From positions 89,934,745 to 89,998,744 of the forward strand of contig NC_092053.1 of NCBI RefSeq assembly GCF_003086295.3: 64,000 bases of DNA, given 5' to 3'. Below the pieces are notes generated by a model. That model was not told where the DNA came from and made no database searches. It worked only from the letters and a program-made list of their open reading frames with translations. This DNA is from Arachis hypogaea. Lineage: Eukaryota; Streptophyta; Magnoliopsida; Fabales; Fabaceae. Below are positions 21,975 through 32,516 of this stretch, in pieces; the stretch's first letter is position 1, and the number at the start of each line of letters is the position of its first letter. Both the position numbers and the translations under genes were made by a program.

Positions 21975-24623
21975 TTAGGGTGGATTGTAGTGCTTGACGT
22001 TTTCTCCTCTCACTATGCAAACGTCCCCACTTGATTCCTTCATGACCTCTAAATGTTCCATAGAAAGAACTTTCCTGATTGTGAATACTTGAGGGAGCTG
22101 GGAAGGAATGGTTTTGAGGTCAGGTGGGATTGGCAGATAATGACTTGATATCACTTTATCTCCCGGAGAGAAACCTTCAGTGGGAATTTTCTTGTTTCTC
22201 CACCCTCTTGGCAATTTCTTTACAATGCTTCCCTTTCTCTTGAAGCTTTCTTCATTGACCCTTATGCCGGGAGGATCCTTCTGATCTGTTTCTATTGATT
22301 CTTGTGGCTTTAACTCTTGCAATTCTTGTTTGCTTTCCAAGGACTGTTTCAGAGTTTCAGCTGCCGGATTGCTTTCCTCCAGATACAGATGGCTACTCTC
22401 ATCCTTAGGCTTTTCATGTTCTGGTTCAGGCTCAGATGCAGGTTTGAAAACATTGAAAATGAGCTGTTCATCATGTATTCTCAAAATTAGCTCTCCTTGT
22501 TCTACATCTATGAGTGCTCTAGCAGTGGCTAGAAATGGCCTTCCCAGAATGATAGGGTGTAGGTAGCTTTCCTCCATGTCCAAAATGACAAAGTCTGTGG
22601 GGAAGTAATAATCTCCCACTTTCACCAGCACATTCTCAACTACCCCTTCAGCTTGCTTCTGAGTTTTGTCAGCCAGTTGTATGATTACATCAGTGGATCT
22701 CACCTCATTCAGTTGTAGCCTCTTCATAAGAGTTAGAGGCATCACATTTATGCTAGCTCCTAGATCACAGAATCCTCTGTCAATTTTTGTTTCTCCTATG
22801 ATGCAAGGAATATGAAAGCTTCCTGGGTCTGTTTTCTTAGAGACTGTGTCCTTCTTGATGAGGGCACTGCATTCTTTGTTCATTGTTACCGTTTGTCCTC
22901 CCTTCAAAACTCTTTTCTTGCTCAACAATTCCTTTAAATACGTGATGTGTGTAGGCATTTGATGGAGAATCTCAAGAAAGGGAATATTGATATGGAGAGA
23001 CTTAAATGTCTCTAAAAACCTTGAATAGGTTTTCCCTTTTTCACCTCCTCCTAACCTCTGAGGAAATGGTGCTTTTGGTTGGTATGTTTCCATCGTGCCT
23101 TTTTGCAGTTCCTTGGCTTGCTCAGTTTCACTTTCCTGCTTAGCTTCCTCCACACCTTCCTTCAAGATTTCTGGCTCCTGTTCTGAGGGCCTGATTCCTT
23201 CTTCTTCTGAGACTTCCTTCAATATGGTGATGGCCTTGCATTCTTCCCATCTCACTCTCTTTTGTTCCCCTTTAGGATTCTTTTCTGTGTCACTAGGGAA
23301 CACTGCAGTTGATTTGGGGGCCTGTTGAGATAGCTCTCCTACTTGAGACTCCATCCTCTTGAGTTTTTCACCATGGTTTCTTAAGGTAGCTCTCACATCA
23401 TCCCTGAAGCTTTTCAATTCGGTTATGTCTTGACTCATGGTTGCCATCATTCCTTCTATCCGGTTTAATTGATCTTGAAATTGTTGGTTCGGATTAGGTT
23501 GGGTAGGTTGATTATTTTGGCCATGATATGATGGTTGGGAGTAAGTGTTTTGTGTGGCTTGGTATGATCTTTGGTTGGAGTTTTGGTATGTGGAATTGTT
23601 ATGTTGGTTGTGGTTGTAAGGTTTGTGGTTTTGTGGTTGGGTTTGTTGGTTCCCCCACCCAAAGTTTGGGTGATTTTTCCATCCTGGGTTGTAAGTGTTG
23701 GAATGTGGATCATATGATTGCCTTTGTTGGTTTCCCACATAGTTGGCCTCTTCCCAATCACCTCCTTCAATGCTTACTTCCTCTTGATCTTGTGTGTGTA
23801 TTGCAGCCACTTGCTTTGTTTCTAATTGCCTGGTAAGCTCTGCTAGTTGCTTGGCAAACACCTTGTTTTGGGCTAGAATTGTATCAACATGGTTCAGCTC
23901 CATGACTCCCTTAGTGTTGTGCCTCTCTGATGCATAGTAGTACTCATTCTCAGCCACTGTCTCAATCACTTCAATGGCTTCTTCCACAGTCTTTTTCCTG
24001 TTCAATGAACCTCCTGATGAATGGTCTACAGCCTTCCTTGATTCATAAGAGAGTCCATCATAGAAAATATGCAATTGCACCCAATCATGGAACATGTCTG
24101 GTGGGCATTTCCTTGTCAAATCCTTGAATCTCTCCCATGCCTCGTAGAGAGTTTCACCATCTTGTTGTCTAAAAGTCTGAACCTCAGATCGAAGCCTATT
24201 GACCTTTTGTGGGGGGTAGAAACGTGCCAAAAACTTGCTTTCCACCTCATCCCATGTTGTTAGACTCCCCCTTGGGAATGATTCCAGCCACTTAGCTGCT
24301 TTGTCCCTAAGTGAAAATGGGAACAAAAGCAGTTTATAGGCATCTTCCTGGACTCCATTGGACTTCACAGTGTCACAAATTCTCAGAAATTTTGTGAGAT
24401 GTTGGTTGGGATCTTCATTAGCACTCCCACCAAATGAACAATGATTCTCCACAAGTGATATTAGCTGTGGTTTGAGTTCAAAATTGTTGGCCTGAATGGG
24501 TGGTTTCTGAATGCTGCTACCACAATTCCCAGAGGTTGGGTTTATGTATGAACTAAGAACCCTCCTCTCAGGAATGGCATTGTTTCCATCAGCTCTCTCA
24601 TGGTTGTGAACTTCTCTATCCAT
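21975..24623 (-). CDS. C1 gag-protease fused to an integrase C-terminal domain
   Basis: An intact 882-codon ORF starts with MDREVHNHERADG. The gag core lies at about residues 55-235 (FLRICDTVKSNG, FLARFYPPQKVNRL, YEAWERFKDLTRKCPPDM). A Gln/Asn-rich linker with YNPGWKNHPNFGWG and a helical stretch follow. The aspartic protease (~595-735) has FCDLGASINVMP, FPTDFVILDM and ILGRPFLATARALIDV. The last ~70 residues, FSPGDKV to IVRGENVKHY, align with the integrase tail of B1 (FEPGQKV to [10 protein letters not shown]). The RT, RNase H and integrase core appear to have been removed, leaving this tail in frame. The lack of stops fits recent mobility in trans. Confidence 0.93.
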   Translation of the reverse strand: MDREVHNHERADGNNAIPERRVLSSYINPTSGNCGSSIQKPPIQANNFELKPQLISLVENHCSFGGSANEDPNQHLTKFLRICDTVKSNGVQEDAYKLLLFPFSLRDKAAKWLESFPRGSLTTWDEVESKFLARFYPPQKVNRLRSEVQTFRQQDGETLYEAWERFKDLTRKCPPDMFHDWVQLHIFYDGLSYESRKAVDHSSGGSLNRKKTVEEAIEVIETVAENEYYYASERHNTKGVMELNHVDTILAQNKVFAKQLAELTRQLETKQVAAIHTQDQEEVSIEGGDWEEANYVGNQQRQSYDPHSNTYNPGWKNHPNFGWGNQQTQPQNHKPYNHNQHNNSTYQNSNQRSYQATQNTYSQPSYHGQNNQPTQPNPNQQFQDQLNRIEGMMATMSQDITELKSFRDDVRATLRNHGEKLKRMESQVGELSQQAPKSTAVFPSDTEKNPKGEQKRVRWEECKAITILKEVSEEEGIRPSEQEPEILKEGVEEAKQESETEQAKELQKGTMETYQPKAPFPQRLGGGEKGKTYSRFLETFKSLHINIPFLEILHQMPTHITYLKELLSKKRVLKGGQTVTMNKECSALIKKDTVSKKTDPGSFHIPCIIGETKIDRGFCDLGASINVMPLTLMKRLQLNEVRSTDVIIQLADKTQKQAEGVVENVLVKVGDYYFPTDFVILDMEESYLHPIILGRPFLATARALIDVEQGELILRIHDEQLIFNVFKPASEPEPEHEKPKDESSHLYLEESNPAAETLKQSLESKQELQELKPQESIETDQKDPPGIRVNEESFKRKGSIVKKLPRGWRNKKIPTEGFSPGDKVISSHYLPIPPDLKTIPSQLPQVFTIRKVLSMEHLEVMKESSGDVCIVRGENVKHYNPP

Positions 24624-25066
24624 ATTGAGATCTAAAGCTCCTCAAAATTGTCCTCAGATTCTCCTTCAGATTCCTCTTCTCCCAGTACTCTCTTCCCTCT
24701 TGCTTCCCTTCTCAGTCTATGAAGGGTCCTCTCTGGTTCGGTATATGGAGGAGTTGATGTCTCTCCTCTCCTACTTGTCATACAAGAACACAGCACAGGC
24801 AACAAACAAGTGAAATACTCTTGGTTAATGGAAGAGTATGGTTAGAGCAATTGAGGAATTAATTCAAACAGTTAGTGAGTCAGTGAGTTAGTTGCTTGAA
24901 TTTAAAGGCATAAAGAAAGAAAGCATGTAACAGAGTGCAGAAATTGAAATTCAACAAGTAACATGTACTGAATTAATCAAAACAAAAAAAAAATGCTCAA
25001 TCTAGTTAACTTCCAATTTGAGAATTGTCAATCGAAAACCAATCCCCGGCAACGGCGCCATAAACT
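24624..25066 (-). other. C1 5' leader
   Basis: This is an untranslated leader of about 440 bp between PBS and gag, A-rich on the plus strand. Apart from the PBS at its right end I see no motif. Confidence 0.7.
25043..25060 (-). promoter_or_regulatory. C1 primer-binding site (tRNA-Asp)
   Basis: On the minus strand it reads TGGCGCCGTTGCCGGGGA, a perfect match, six bases inside the 5' LTR boundary at 25067. It fixes the orientation of the element. Confidence 0.95.
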
Positions 25067-27398
25067 TGATGCGCATAAACTAGTTATGCTACGATTTAGG
25101 AAATTGCACGATCGGCAAAATTCCTTCCGGCAAGTGCACCGGTTATCGTCAAGTAAAAACTCACAATAGAGTGAGGTCGAATCCCACAAGGATTGGTTGA
25201 GTGAGCAATTCGGATTAGAAGTGTGTTCTAGTTGAGCGGAATCAAGATTTAGATGAGAATTGCGGAATGTAAAATTGGCGGGAAAAGTAAATGACAAGAA
25301 ATTGAAATGGTGGAATCTTAAATTGCATGAATTAAAGAGCAGAAGCTAAATTGCTGAAATTAAAAGGGAATGGGGGTGATTGCATGAATTGAGTTGCAGA
25401 ATGTAAAGAGAAAGTGGAAATCAGAAATGAGGAATTCATTGGGTGTTAGGAGATATTGAGATCTCCGAATCAAAACATGTTTATCTCTTCCTCAACCAAT
25501 GCGTTCATTGAATTTTGCTTGGCAATCTTATATGATTGGATCCCAATCCCTTGGCTCACCAATTCTCTCTAAAAACAAACAAATTCCCAATCCCTTGGTT
25601 TAAATGTTCATAAGAAGAGATGATGCTCGATCACTGATTATACCACACAGTTTCATGAACCACAATTTGGTAGGATTACATGTCACAATATCCATCCAAA
25701 CCCCAATCCAATTCACTGTGAGAAAGCTTCTCTAGCATGAATCCTCCATTCCTTTCCCAAGGTTCCGAAGGATTCCAATTATGGGTAGTTTCTTTCCCAA
25801 GACAACTACCCAATGGAATTAGATCGAGAAGCTTTCTAACAAAATTCAAGAGAAAAGATTGAAGAAGAAGATAAACTATTATTGATTCATTGAATTACAA
25901 TAGAGCTCCCTAACCAAATGAAAGGGGTTTAGTGAGTCATAGCTCTGAATTCAACTACAAAGATATAAAAACTAGCTAAATGAAAAGGTAAAAGTTCCAG
26001 TGCCCTCTCTAACTTAAATTCTATCCTATTTATACACTTTCTATATTGAGCTTCTGTTGTGTTTCTTGGGCTTTGAGGCTTCTCCCTGCTTTCCTTTTGC
26101 CTTGGGTTTATGATCCATAATCTTGATGAGGCTGTTGATCCAAATTCTGTAACATTCATTGAGCCAACTTAGTGATAATCAAATAATGACACATGACTCA
26201 ATAAATTGAAATTTCAGACTCATCAATCCTTCAGGCCCAATCCCATAAACCATGATATTCAATTGGGTTTCATACCAGAGTAAGTTTAAGTTAATGTTTG
26301 TGCTCAAATACTAACTTAAACCGCAATATTTTTGGCCCAGAAACCTTTTCCAAGAGTGGCGTTTAAGTTGCAGTTTAAGCTTAAACTGCAGCTTAAACGC
26401 CAGACACTTCCAGTGATGCCTTTTGTGGAAGCACGTTTAAGCTTCAGTTTAAGGTTAAACTGAAGCTTAAACGTGGAAATGGAAGAAGGCAGCCCTGGAG
26501 GGTAATATAGTCGAACACGTTTAAGCTTCAGTTTAAGGTTAAACTGAAGCTTAAACGTGGAAATAGAAAAGGCAGCCCTGGAGGTCGAACACGTTTAAGC
26601 TCCAGTTTAAGGTTAAACTGGAGCTTAAACGTGGAAATGGAAGAAGGCATCCTGGAGGTCGAACACGTTTAAGCTCCAGTTTAAGGTTAAACTGGAGCTT
26701 AAACGTGGAAGCTTAGAAGGTAGCCCTGGAGGTGTCGAACACGTTTAAGCTCCAGTTTAAGGTTAAACTGGAGCTTAAACGTGGAAATGGAGAAAGCAAC
26801 CCTGGAGGAGAAACTTGGTCGAACACGTTTAAGCTCCAGTTTAAGGTCAAACTGGAGCTTAAACGTGGAAATGGCTCCCTGGTGCCTTTCCCCTTTCTGG
26901 CGTTTAACCTCCAGTTTAAGGTTAAACTGGAGGTTAAACGTGGAACTGCCCTCCTTGGTGTCCTTCTCACTTCTGGCGTTTAACCTCCAGTTTAAGGTTA
27001 AACTGGAGGTTAAACTTCAATTCCAGCATTTCTTAGCCTTCCTGATTCTGGCGTTTAAGCTCCAATTTAGGCTTAAACTGGAACTTAAACTCCACATGTG
27101 ATATTCAAGCTTCCTTTATTGATTTTGTTGCTTCCTTGCTTAGCCTCTTCTTCCCTGAAATCATCCAAACAATTGCATCAAAGTCTTGCAAAATTTCATG
27201 AGAAATCTTCCATTCATAGCATTCAAGTAATATAACTAAAACTCATGGAATTTGCATTAAAATCATACTGTTTGGATGGTTCATTGCTTTGTTATTCATT
27301 TAACCATTCTTGGTTACTTTAAGCTCAAGAAAATGCATAAAACAACTAAAACTAACAGAAAAATGCTAGTGAAACTAGCCTAAGATGCCTTGGCATCA
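25067..27398 (-). repeat. C1 5' LTR
   Basis: 2332 bp, equal in length to the 3' LTR and almost identical to it. U3 contains the same ten palindromes at 26357-27090 (offset +9106). The TATA box on the minus strand is at 26034-26027, some 320 bp downstream of the array in the direction of transcription. Palindromes in U3 would therefore lie in the promoter region here and in the RNA tail at the other end. Confidence 0.96.
26027..26034 (-). promoter_or_regulatory. C1 LTR TATA box
   Basis: TATAAATA on the minus strand, in the context GTGTATAAATAGG, a strong plant TATA consensus. Transcription toward lower coordinates would start roughly 30 bases on. No initiation site can be read directly. Confidence 0.6.
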
Positions 27399-27467
27399 AT
27401 GTTCGGCCATCCCCATCTCTCCATCATTCGAACTTGACTCTCCTCCTATTCCTCTCATTTCCTTTCT

Positions 27468-27503
27468 TTTGCTTGAGGACAAGCAAACCTCTAAGTTTGG
27501 TGT
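27468..27503 (+). promoter_or_regulatory. B1 hairpin H2 and PPT-like word upstream of ORF2
   Basis: Stem TTTGCTTG/CAAGCAAA with loop AGGA (27468-27487) is followed by AAGTTTGGTGT at 27493-27503. This duplicates the module at the 3' PPT (39536-39573). It ends 38 nt before the ORF2 start ATG at 27542. Confidence 0.75.
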
Positions 27504-27541
27504 GTTTTTCCGTGACCACTGAGCTAAGACTCATTAAGATC

Positions 27542-28564
27542 ATGGCTCCTAAGAAAAAATAAACCACTTCAAGAGGCAAAAAAGAGAATACTCCAAAGCC
27601 ACTTTGGAATCAAGAGAGGTTCTTAACCAAAGAACATGCAGACCATTACCACAAAATAATGGGTCTGAGGTCAGTGATCCCGTAAGTTAAATTCGATCTG
27701 AAAGAAGACGAATATCCGGGGATCTAAGAGCAGATTTCGAACAGAGGCTGGGAAATTCTAGCTAATCCTGAGACAAAGGTGGGAAGAAACATGGTTCAGG
27801 AATTCTACTTAAATCTGTGGCTGACAGATAAGTAGAGAATGACTAAAACCGCTTTCCATACCTTTCGAACTATGGTCAGAGGGAGGATTATTTACTTCCA
27901 CCTTGACAAAATAAGAGAGGTCTTCAAGCTACCTCAACTGCAAGATGATCCAGAATCCTTTAATAGGAGAATGGTGAGAGTAGATAAAGGATTGGACCAA
28001 GTTCTATAGGACATATGCCTCCCTGGAACTAAGTGGATAACCAACACAAAAGGTATCCCAAACCAACTCAAGAGAGGAGATCTCAAACCAGTTGCTAGGG
28101 GCTGGTTGGACTTCATTGGGCGTTCTATACTGCCCACTAACAACCGCTCTGAGGTCACTGTCAAAAGAGTAGTGATGATTCATTGCATTCTGCTGGGAAT
28201 CGAAGTGGAGATTCATCATCTGATTTCTTGTGAGATTTACACAATTGCAAATAAGAACTCCACTGAAGCCAAATTGGCTTACCCAAGCTTAATCTCTCTG
28301 CTATGCAAAGATGCTGGGGTGAAGATGGGAGTAGATGAGTACATCTCAGTCGAGCACCCAATCACCAAGAAGTCAATGGAAGGACAACAAGTGTAAGACA
28401 ACTCCATCAAAAGGAGGGCGTATGAGTTCCTCCTAGAAATTCCTCAGATTGACTACTGAACCCGCCTAGAAGCATCTGTCACCAAGCTGCAAGAAGCTAT
28501 AGATCAACTTAAGGAAGAACAGCAAAATCAAAATAGCATGCTCTGCAAACTGCTTAAGGAGCAA
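27542..28564 (+). pseudogene. B1 ORF2, first part
   Basis: The start MAPKKK is followed at once by TAA. Further stops and frame changes occur, but homology to ORF2 of B3 and C1 is clear: HADHYHKIMG, GRIIYFHLDKIREVFKLP, RGDLKPVARGWLDFIGRSILPTNNRSEVTVKR (27542 to about 28396) and a Gln/Glu-rich coiled region. B2 inserts after 28564 with duplication AGCAA, and the remainder is at 38384-38494. Part of this frame is open as a 96-codon ORF (28106-28396). Confidence 0.85.
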
Positions 28565-30195
28565 TGGTGCACGAAATTGTGATCTCAGGCAACGGCGACA
28601 AAAACTCTGTACGCACGTCTTAATAAATCGTTTTTCATTCACAACTTCGATACAACTAACCAGCAAGTGCACTGGGTCGTCCAAGTAATAAATCTTACGT
28701 GAGTAAGGGTCGATCCCACGGAGATTGTCGGCTTGAAGCAAGCTATGGTCACCTTGTAAATCTCAGCCAGGCAGATATCAAATGATTATAGTATTTTCGA
28801 AAATAAATAATAAATAGATAGAAAATAAAGATAGAAATACTTATGTATATCATTGGTGAGAATTTCAGATAAAGGTATAGAGATGCTTTCGTCCCTCTGA
28901 ACTTCTGCTTTCCTGTTGTCTTCATCCAATCAGTCCTACTCCTTTCCATGGATGGCTTTATGTAAGAACATCACCATTGTCAATGGCTACTTTTCATCCT
29001 CTCTGTGAAAATGGTCCGATGCGCTGTCACTGCATGGCTAATCATCTGGAGGTTCTCGATCATACTGGAATAGGATTCACCCTCCTTTTGCGTCTGTCAC
29101 TACGCCTAGCACTCGCGAGTTTGAAGTTCGTCACAGTCATTCAATCCCTGAATCCTACTTGGAATACCACAGACAAGGTTTAGACTTTCTGGATTCTCAT
29201 GAATGCCGCCATCAATCTAGCTTATACCACGAAAATTCTGATTAAGAGATCCAAGAGATATTCATTCAATCTAAGGTGGAACGGAAGTGGTTGTCAGGCA
29301 CGCGTTCGTGGGAGAATGATGATGATTGTCACGTTCATCACATTCATATTGAAGTACGAATGAATATCTTAGAAGCAGAATAAGTTGAATTGAATAGAAA
29401 AATAGTAGTACTTTGCATTAATTCATGAGGAACAGCAGAGCTCCACACCTTAATCTATGGAGTGTAGAAACTCTACCGTTTGAAAATACATAAGTGAAAG
29501 GTTCAGGCATGGCCGAGAAGCCAGCCCCCAAATGTGATCAATATGATCTAAAGATGAACTAAAAATCATAAGATGTCTAAAAGACTAGTAAAAAGTTCTA
29601 TTTATACTAAACTAGTTACTAGGGTTTACAGAAATAAGTAATTGATGCATAAATCCACTTTCGGGGCCTACTTGGTGTGTGCTTGGGTTGAGCTTGAAGT
29701 TTACACGTGCAGAGGCTTCTTCTGGAGTTGAACGCCAAGTTGTAATGTGTTTTTGGCATTCAACTCTGGTTCGTGACGTGTTTCTGGCATTTAACTCCAG
29801 ACTACAGCGTAGAACTGGCATTCAACGCCCTTTTGCGTCGTCTAAACTCGGCCAAAGTATAGAGTATTATATATTGCTGGAAAGCCCTGGATGTCTACTT
29901 TCCAACGCAATTGGAAGCGCGCCTTTTTGAGTTCTGTAGCTCTAGAAAATCCACTTTGAGTACAGGAAGGTCAGAATCCAACAGCATCAGCAGTCCTTCT
30001 TCAACCTCTGAATCTGATTTTTGCTCAAGTCCCTCAATTTCAGCCAGAAAATACCTGAAATCACAGAAAAACACACAAACTTATAGTAAAGTCCAGAAAT
30101 GTGAATTTAACATAAAAACTAATGAAAACATCCCTAAAAGTAACTAGATCCTACTAAAAACAATGCCAAAAAGCGTATAAATTATCCGCTCATCA
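28565..30195 (-). repeat. B2 3' LTR
   Basis: 1631 bp. On the minus strand it starts TGATGAGCGGATAATTTATACGC and ends TTTCGTGCACCA. It carries GTTCAACGCC/GGCATTCAAC palindrome words near 29720-29830 and the LTR module with TTGGAAAG...CTTTCCA (29859-29943). Near its 3' end it has a PBS-like sequence (28592-28606) with one change. Confidence 0.95.
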
Positions 30196-30233
30196 CAACA
30201 CCAAACTTAAATTGTTGCTTGTCCCCAAGCAAC
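30196..30233 (-). promoter_or_regulatory. B2 PPT with upstream hairpin H2
   Basis: On the minus strand: stem GTTGCTTG/CAAGCAAC with loop GGGA (30233-30214), then TTTAAGTTTGGTGTTG ending at 30196 against the LTR. The layout is the same as at 39536-39573 and 18293-18330. Confidence 0.8.
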
Positions 30234-31344
30234 TGAAAATCAAATAGGATAAAAAGAAGAGAATATACTATAAATTCCAAAATATCAATGAAACATAGCT
30301 CCAATCAGATGAGTGGGACTTGTAGCTTTTTGCCTTTTGAATAGTTTTGGCATCTCACTTTATCCATTGAAGTTCAGAATGATTGGCATCTATAGGAACT
30401 CAGAGTTTAGATAGTGTTATCGATTCTCCTAGTTCAGTATATTGATTCTTGAACACAGCTACTTTATGAGTCTTGGCCGTGGCCCTAAGCACTTTGTTTT
30501 CCAGTATTACCACCGGATACATAAATGCCACAGACACATAACTGGGTGAACCTTTTCAGATTGTGACTCAGCTTTGCTAAAGTCCCCAATTAGAGGTGTC
30601 CAGGGTTCTTAAGCACACTCTTTTTTTGCTTTGGACCTTGACTTTAACCGCTCAGTCTCAAGTTTTTACTTGACACCTTCACGCCACAAGCACATGGTTA
30701 GGGACAGCTTGGTTTAGCTGCTTAGGCCAGGATTTTATTCCTTTAGGCCCTCCTATCTACTGATGCTCAAAGCCTTGGGATCCTTTTTATTTACCCTTGC
30801 CTTTTGGTTTTAAGGGTTATTGGCTTTTTGCTCTTGCCTTTTGGTTTTAAGAGCTTTTGGCTTTTTCTGCTTGCTTTTTCTTTTTCCATTTTTTGCCATT
30901 ATTTTTTTTTCTATTTTTTTCTGCAAGCTTTTGTATTCACTGCTTTTTTTTGCTTCAAGAATCATTTTTATGATTTTTCAGATTATCAAATAACATGTCT
31001 CCTTGTCATCATTCTTTCAAGAGCCAACATATTTAACATTCATAAACAACAACTTCAAAAGACATATGCACTGTTCAAGCATTCATTCAGAAAATAAAAA
31101 GTATTGTCACTACATCAATATAATTAAACTAAGTTCAAGGATAAATTCGAAACTCATGTACTTCTTGTTCTTTTGAATTAAAACATTTTTCATTTAAGAG
31201 AGGTGATGGATTCATAGGACATTCATAACTTTAAGACAAAGTTACTAAATACTAATGATCATGTAATAAGACACAAACATGGATAAGCACTTAACATAAA
31301 GAAAATGAAAAATAGAGAATTTGAGAACAAGGAATGAGTCCACT
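30234..31344 (-). other. B2 3' untranslated region
   Basis: No ORF of note. It contains a stretch around 30660-30780 (TGACACCTTCACGCCACAAG to CAAAGCCTTGGGATCC) that recurs almost unchanged at 58250-58360 in B3 and, inverted, at 38980-39090 in B1. It is thus a conserved 3' block of B-type elements. The rest is A/T-rich. Confidence 0.7.
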
Positions 31345-31774
31345 TTAGTGATGGTGGCGTTTCCTTCTTGAGGAACCAATGATGTCCTTGAGCTCTTCTA
31401 TGTCTCTTCCTTGTCTTTGTTGCTCTTCCCTCATTGCTTTTTGATCTTCTCTAATTTCATGAAGGATGATGGAGTGCTCTTGATGTTCCACCCTTAGTTG
31501 TCCCATGTTGAAACTTAATTCTCCTAGGGAGGTGTTGATTTGCTCCCAAAAATTCTGTGGAGGAAAGTGCATCCCTTGAGGTATCTCAGGGATTTCTTGA
31601 TGGTGAGCTTCCTCATGTGTTTCTTGAGCTCCATGAATAGGCTCTCTTGTTTGTTCCATCCTTTTCTAAGTGATGGGCTTGTGAGATGAATCTTTCCATC
31701 TCCCATGGCTCAGAGGTGGAAGCAATTGCCTTCCCTTTTCTCTTTCTTGAGGTTTCTCTGGCCTTAGGTGCCAT
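31345..31774 (-). pseudogene. B2 ORF2 remnant with large internal deletion
   Basis: The start MAPKARETSRKRK at 31774 and the end of ORF2 (REPIHGAQETHEE to the basic His/Arg tail at 31345) are present. The central ~900 bp seen in B3 (59830-59200) are missing. The junction, after ERFIS and before the PITKK segment, puts the two ends in different frames. The C-terminal half is an open coiled-coil-like frame (MGQLRVEHQEHSIILHEIRED). Not functional. Confidence 0.85.
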
Positions 31775-31810
31775 TAATGGTAATGGAAAAACAAAAAGCT
31801 TATACTTTTA

Positions 31811-31844
31811 CCACACCAAACTTGGAATATTGCTCGCCCTCGAG
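31811..31844 (-). promoter_or_regulatory. B2 hairpin H2 and PPT-like word upstream of ORF2
   Basis: On the minus strand: CTCG, loop AGGG, CGAG (31844-31833), then AAGTTTGGTGTGG (31823-31811), 36 nt before the ORF2 ATG at 31774. The outer stem pairs are partly lost (a C to A change breaks G-C), so this copy has only four perfect pairs. Confidence 0.6.
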
Positions 31845-32124
31845 AAAGAGAAGAAAGAATAGATGAAGAAGAAGAAGATATGGAGGAGATGGAGGGATGT
31901 GTGTTTTCGGCCATATGGGTGGGATTGGGTGGGAAAGAGATTTTAAATTTTGAAGGTAGGTGGGGTGTATGAATGTGAGTGGTAAATGGAAAACAGAAGG
32001 GATGACCATGAATGGAGAGAGAGAGAGAGGGTGAGGTAGGTGGGGATCCTGTGGGGTCCACAGATCCTGAGGTGTTAAGAATTTGCATCCCTGTACCAAT
32101 TAGGCATGTAAAACACCTTTGCAT

Positions 32125-32320
32125 GCAATTCTGGCGTTTAAACGCCAAACTGATGCTTGTTCTGGGCGTTCAACACCCAAATGTAGCATGTTTCTGGCGT
32201 TGAACGCCAGCCAGATGCTTGTTTCTGGCATTCAACGCCAGATCCATGCTCTATTCTGGCATTGAACGCCAGCCAGATGCTCCTTACTGGCGTTTAAATG
32301 CCAGTAAGATCCTCCTCCAA
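32125..32320 (-). repeat. B2 palindrome array before ORF2
   Basis: Six or more words of the form CTGGCGTTGAACGCCAG and close variants are separated by 15-20 bp. They include near-perfect palindromes at about 32131, 32192, 32225, 32253 and 32286. Same position as the arrays in B1 (15332-15545) and B3 (60511-60750). Confidence 0.85.
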
Positions 32321-32451
32321 GGTATGATTTTTCTTCTGCTGTTTTTGATTCCGTTTTCAATTTTTATATTTATTTTGTGACTCCACATGATCATGAACCT
32401 AATAAAACATAAAATAACAATAAAAATAAATTAAAATTAGATAAATAAAAA

Positions 32452-32467
32452 TTGGGTTGCCTCCCAA
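32452..32467 (-). promoter_or_regulatory. B2 hairpin H1 after the protease stop
   Basis: On the minus strand: stem TTGGG/CCCAA with loop AGGCAA, 49 nt after the stop at 32517. It is preceded by AAGCGCTT and by the small hairpin GTCAAGCTATTGAC. Confidence 0.75.
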
Positions 32468-32516
32468 CAAGCGCTTCTTTAATGTCAATAGCTTGACAGT
32501 GGGCTCTCATGGAGCC

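Larger units (their letters stand above)
15961..27398 (-). mobile_element. C1: young, structurally complete non-autonomous retrotransposon
   Basis: Two LTRs of equal length (15961-18292 and 25067-27398, 2332 bp each) are flanked by ATGTT (15956-15960 and 27399-27403). Comparing them by eye I saw only four substitutions. On the minus strand the order is 5' LTR, PBS, a gag-protease ORF of 882 codons, hairpin H1, a 502-codon ORF2, hairpin H2 with PPT, 3' LTR. Both ORFs are intact. RT, RNase H and the integrase core are absent, so any recent movement needed an outside polymerase and integrase. Confidence 0.97.
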
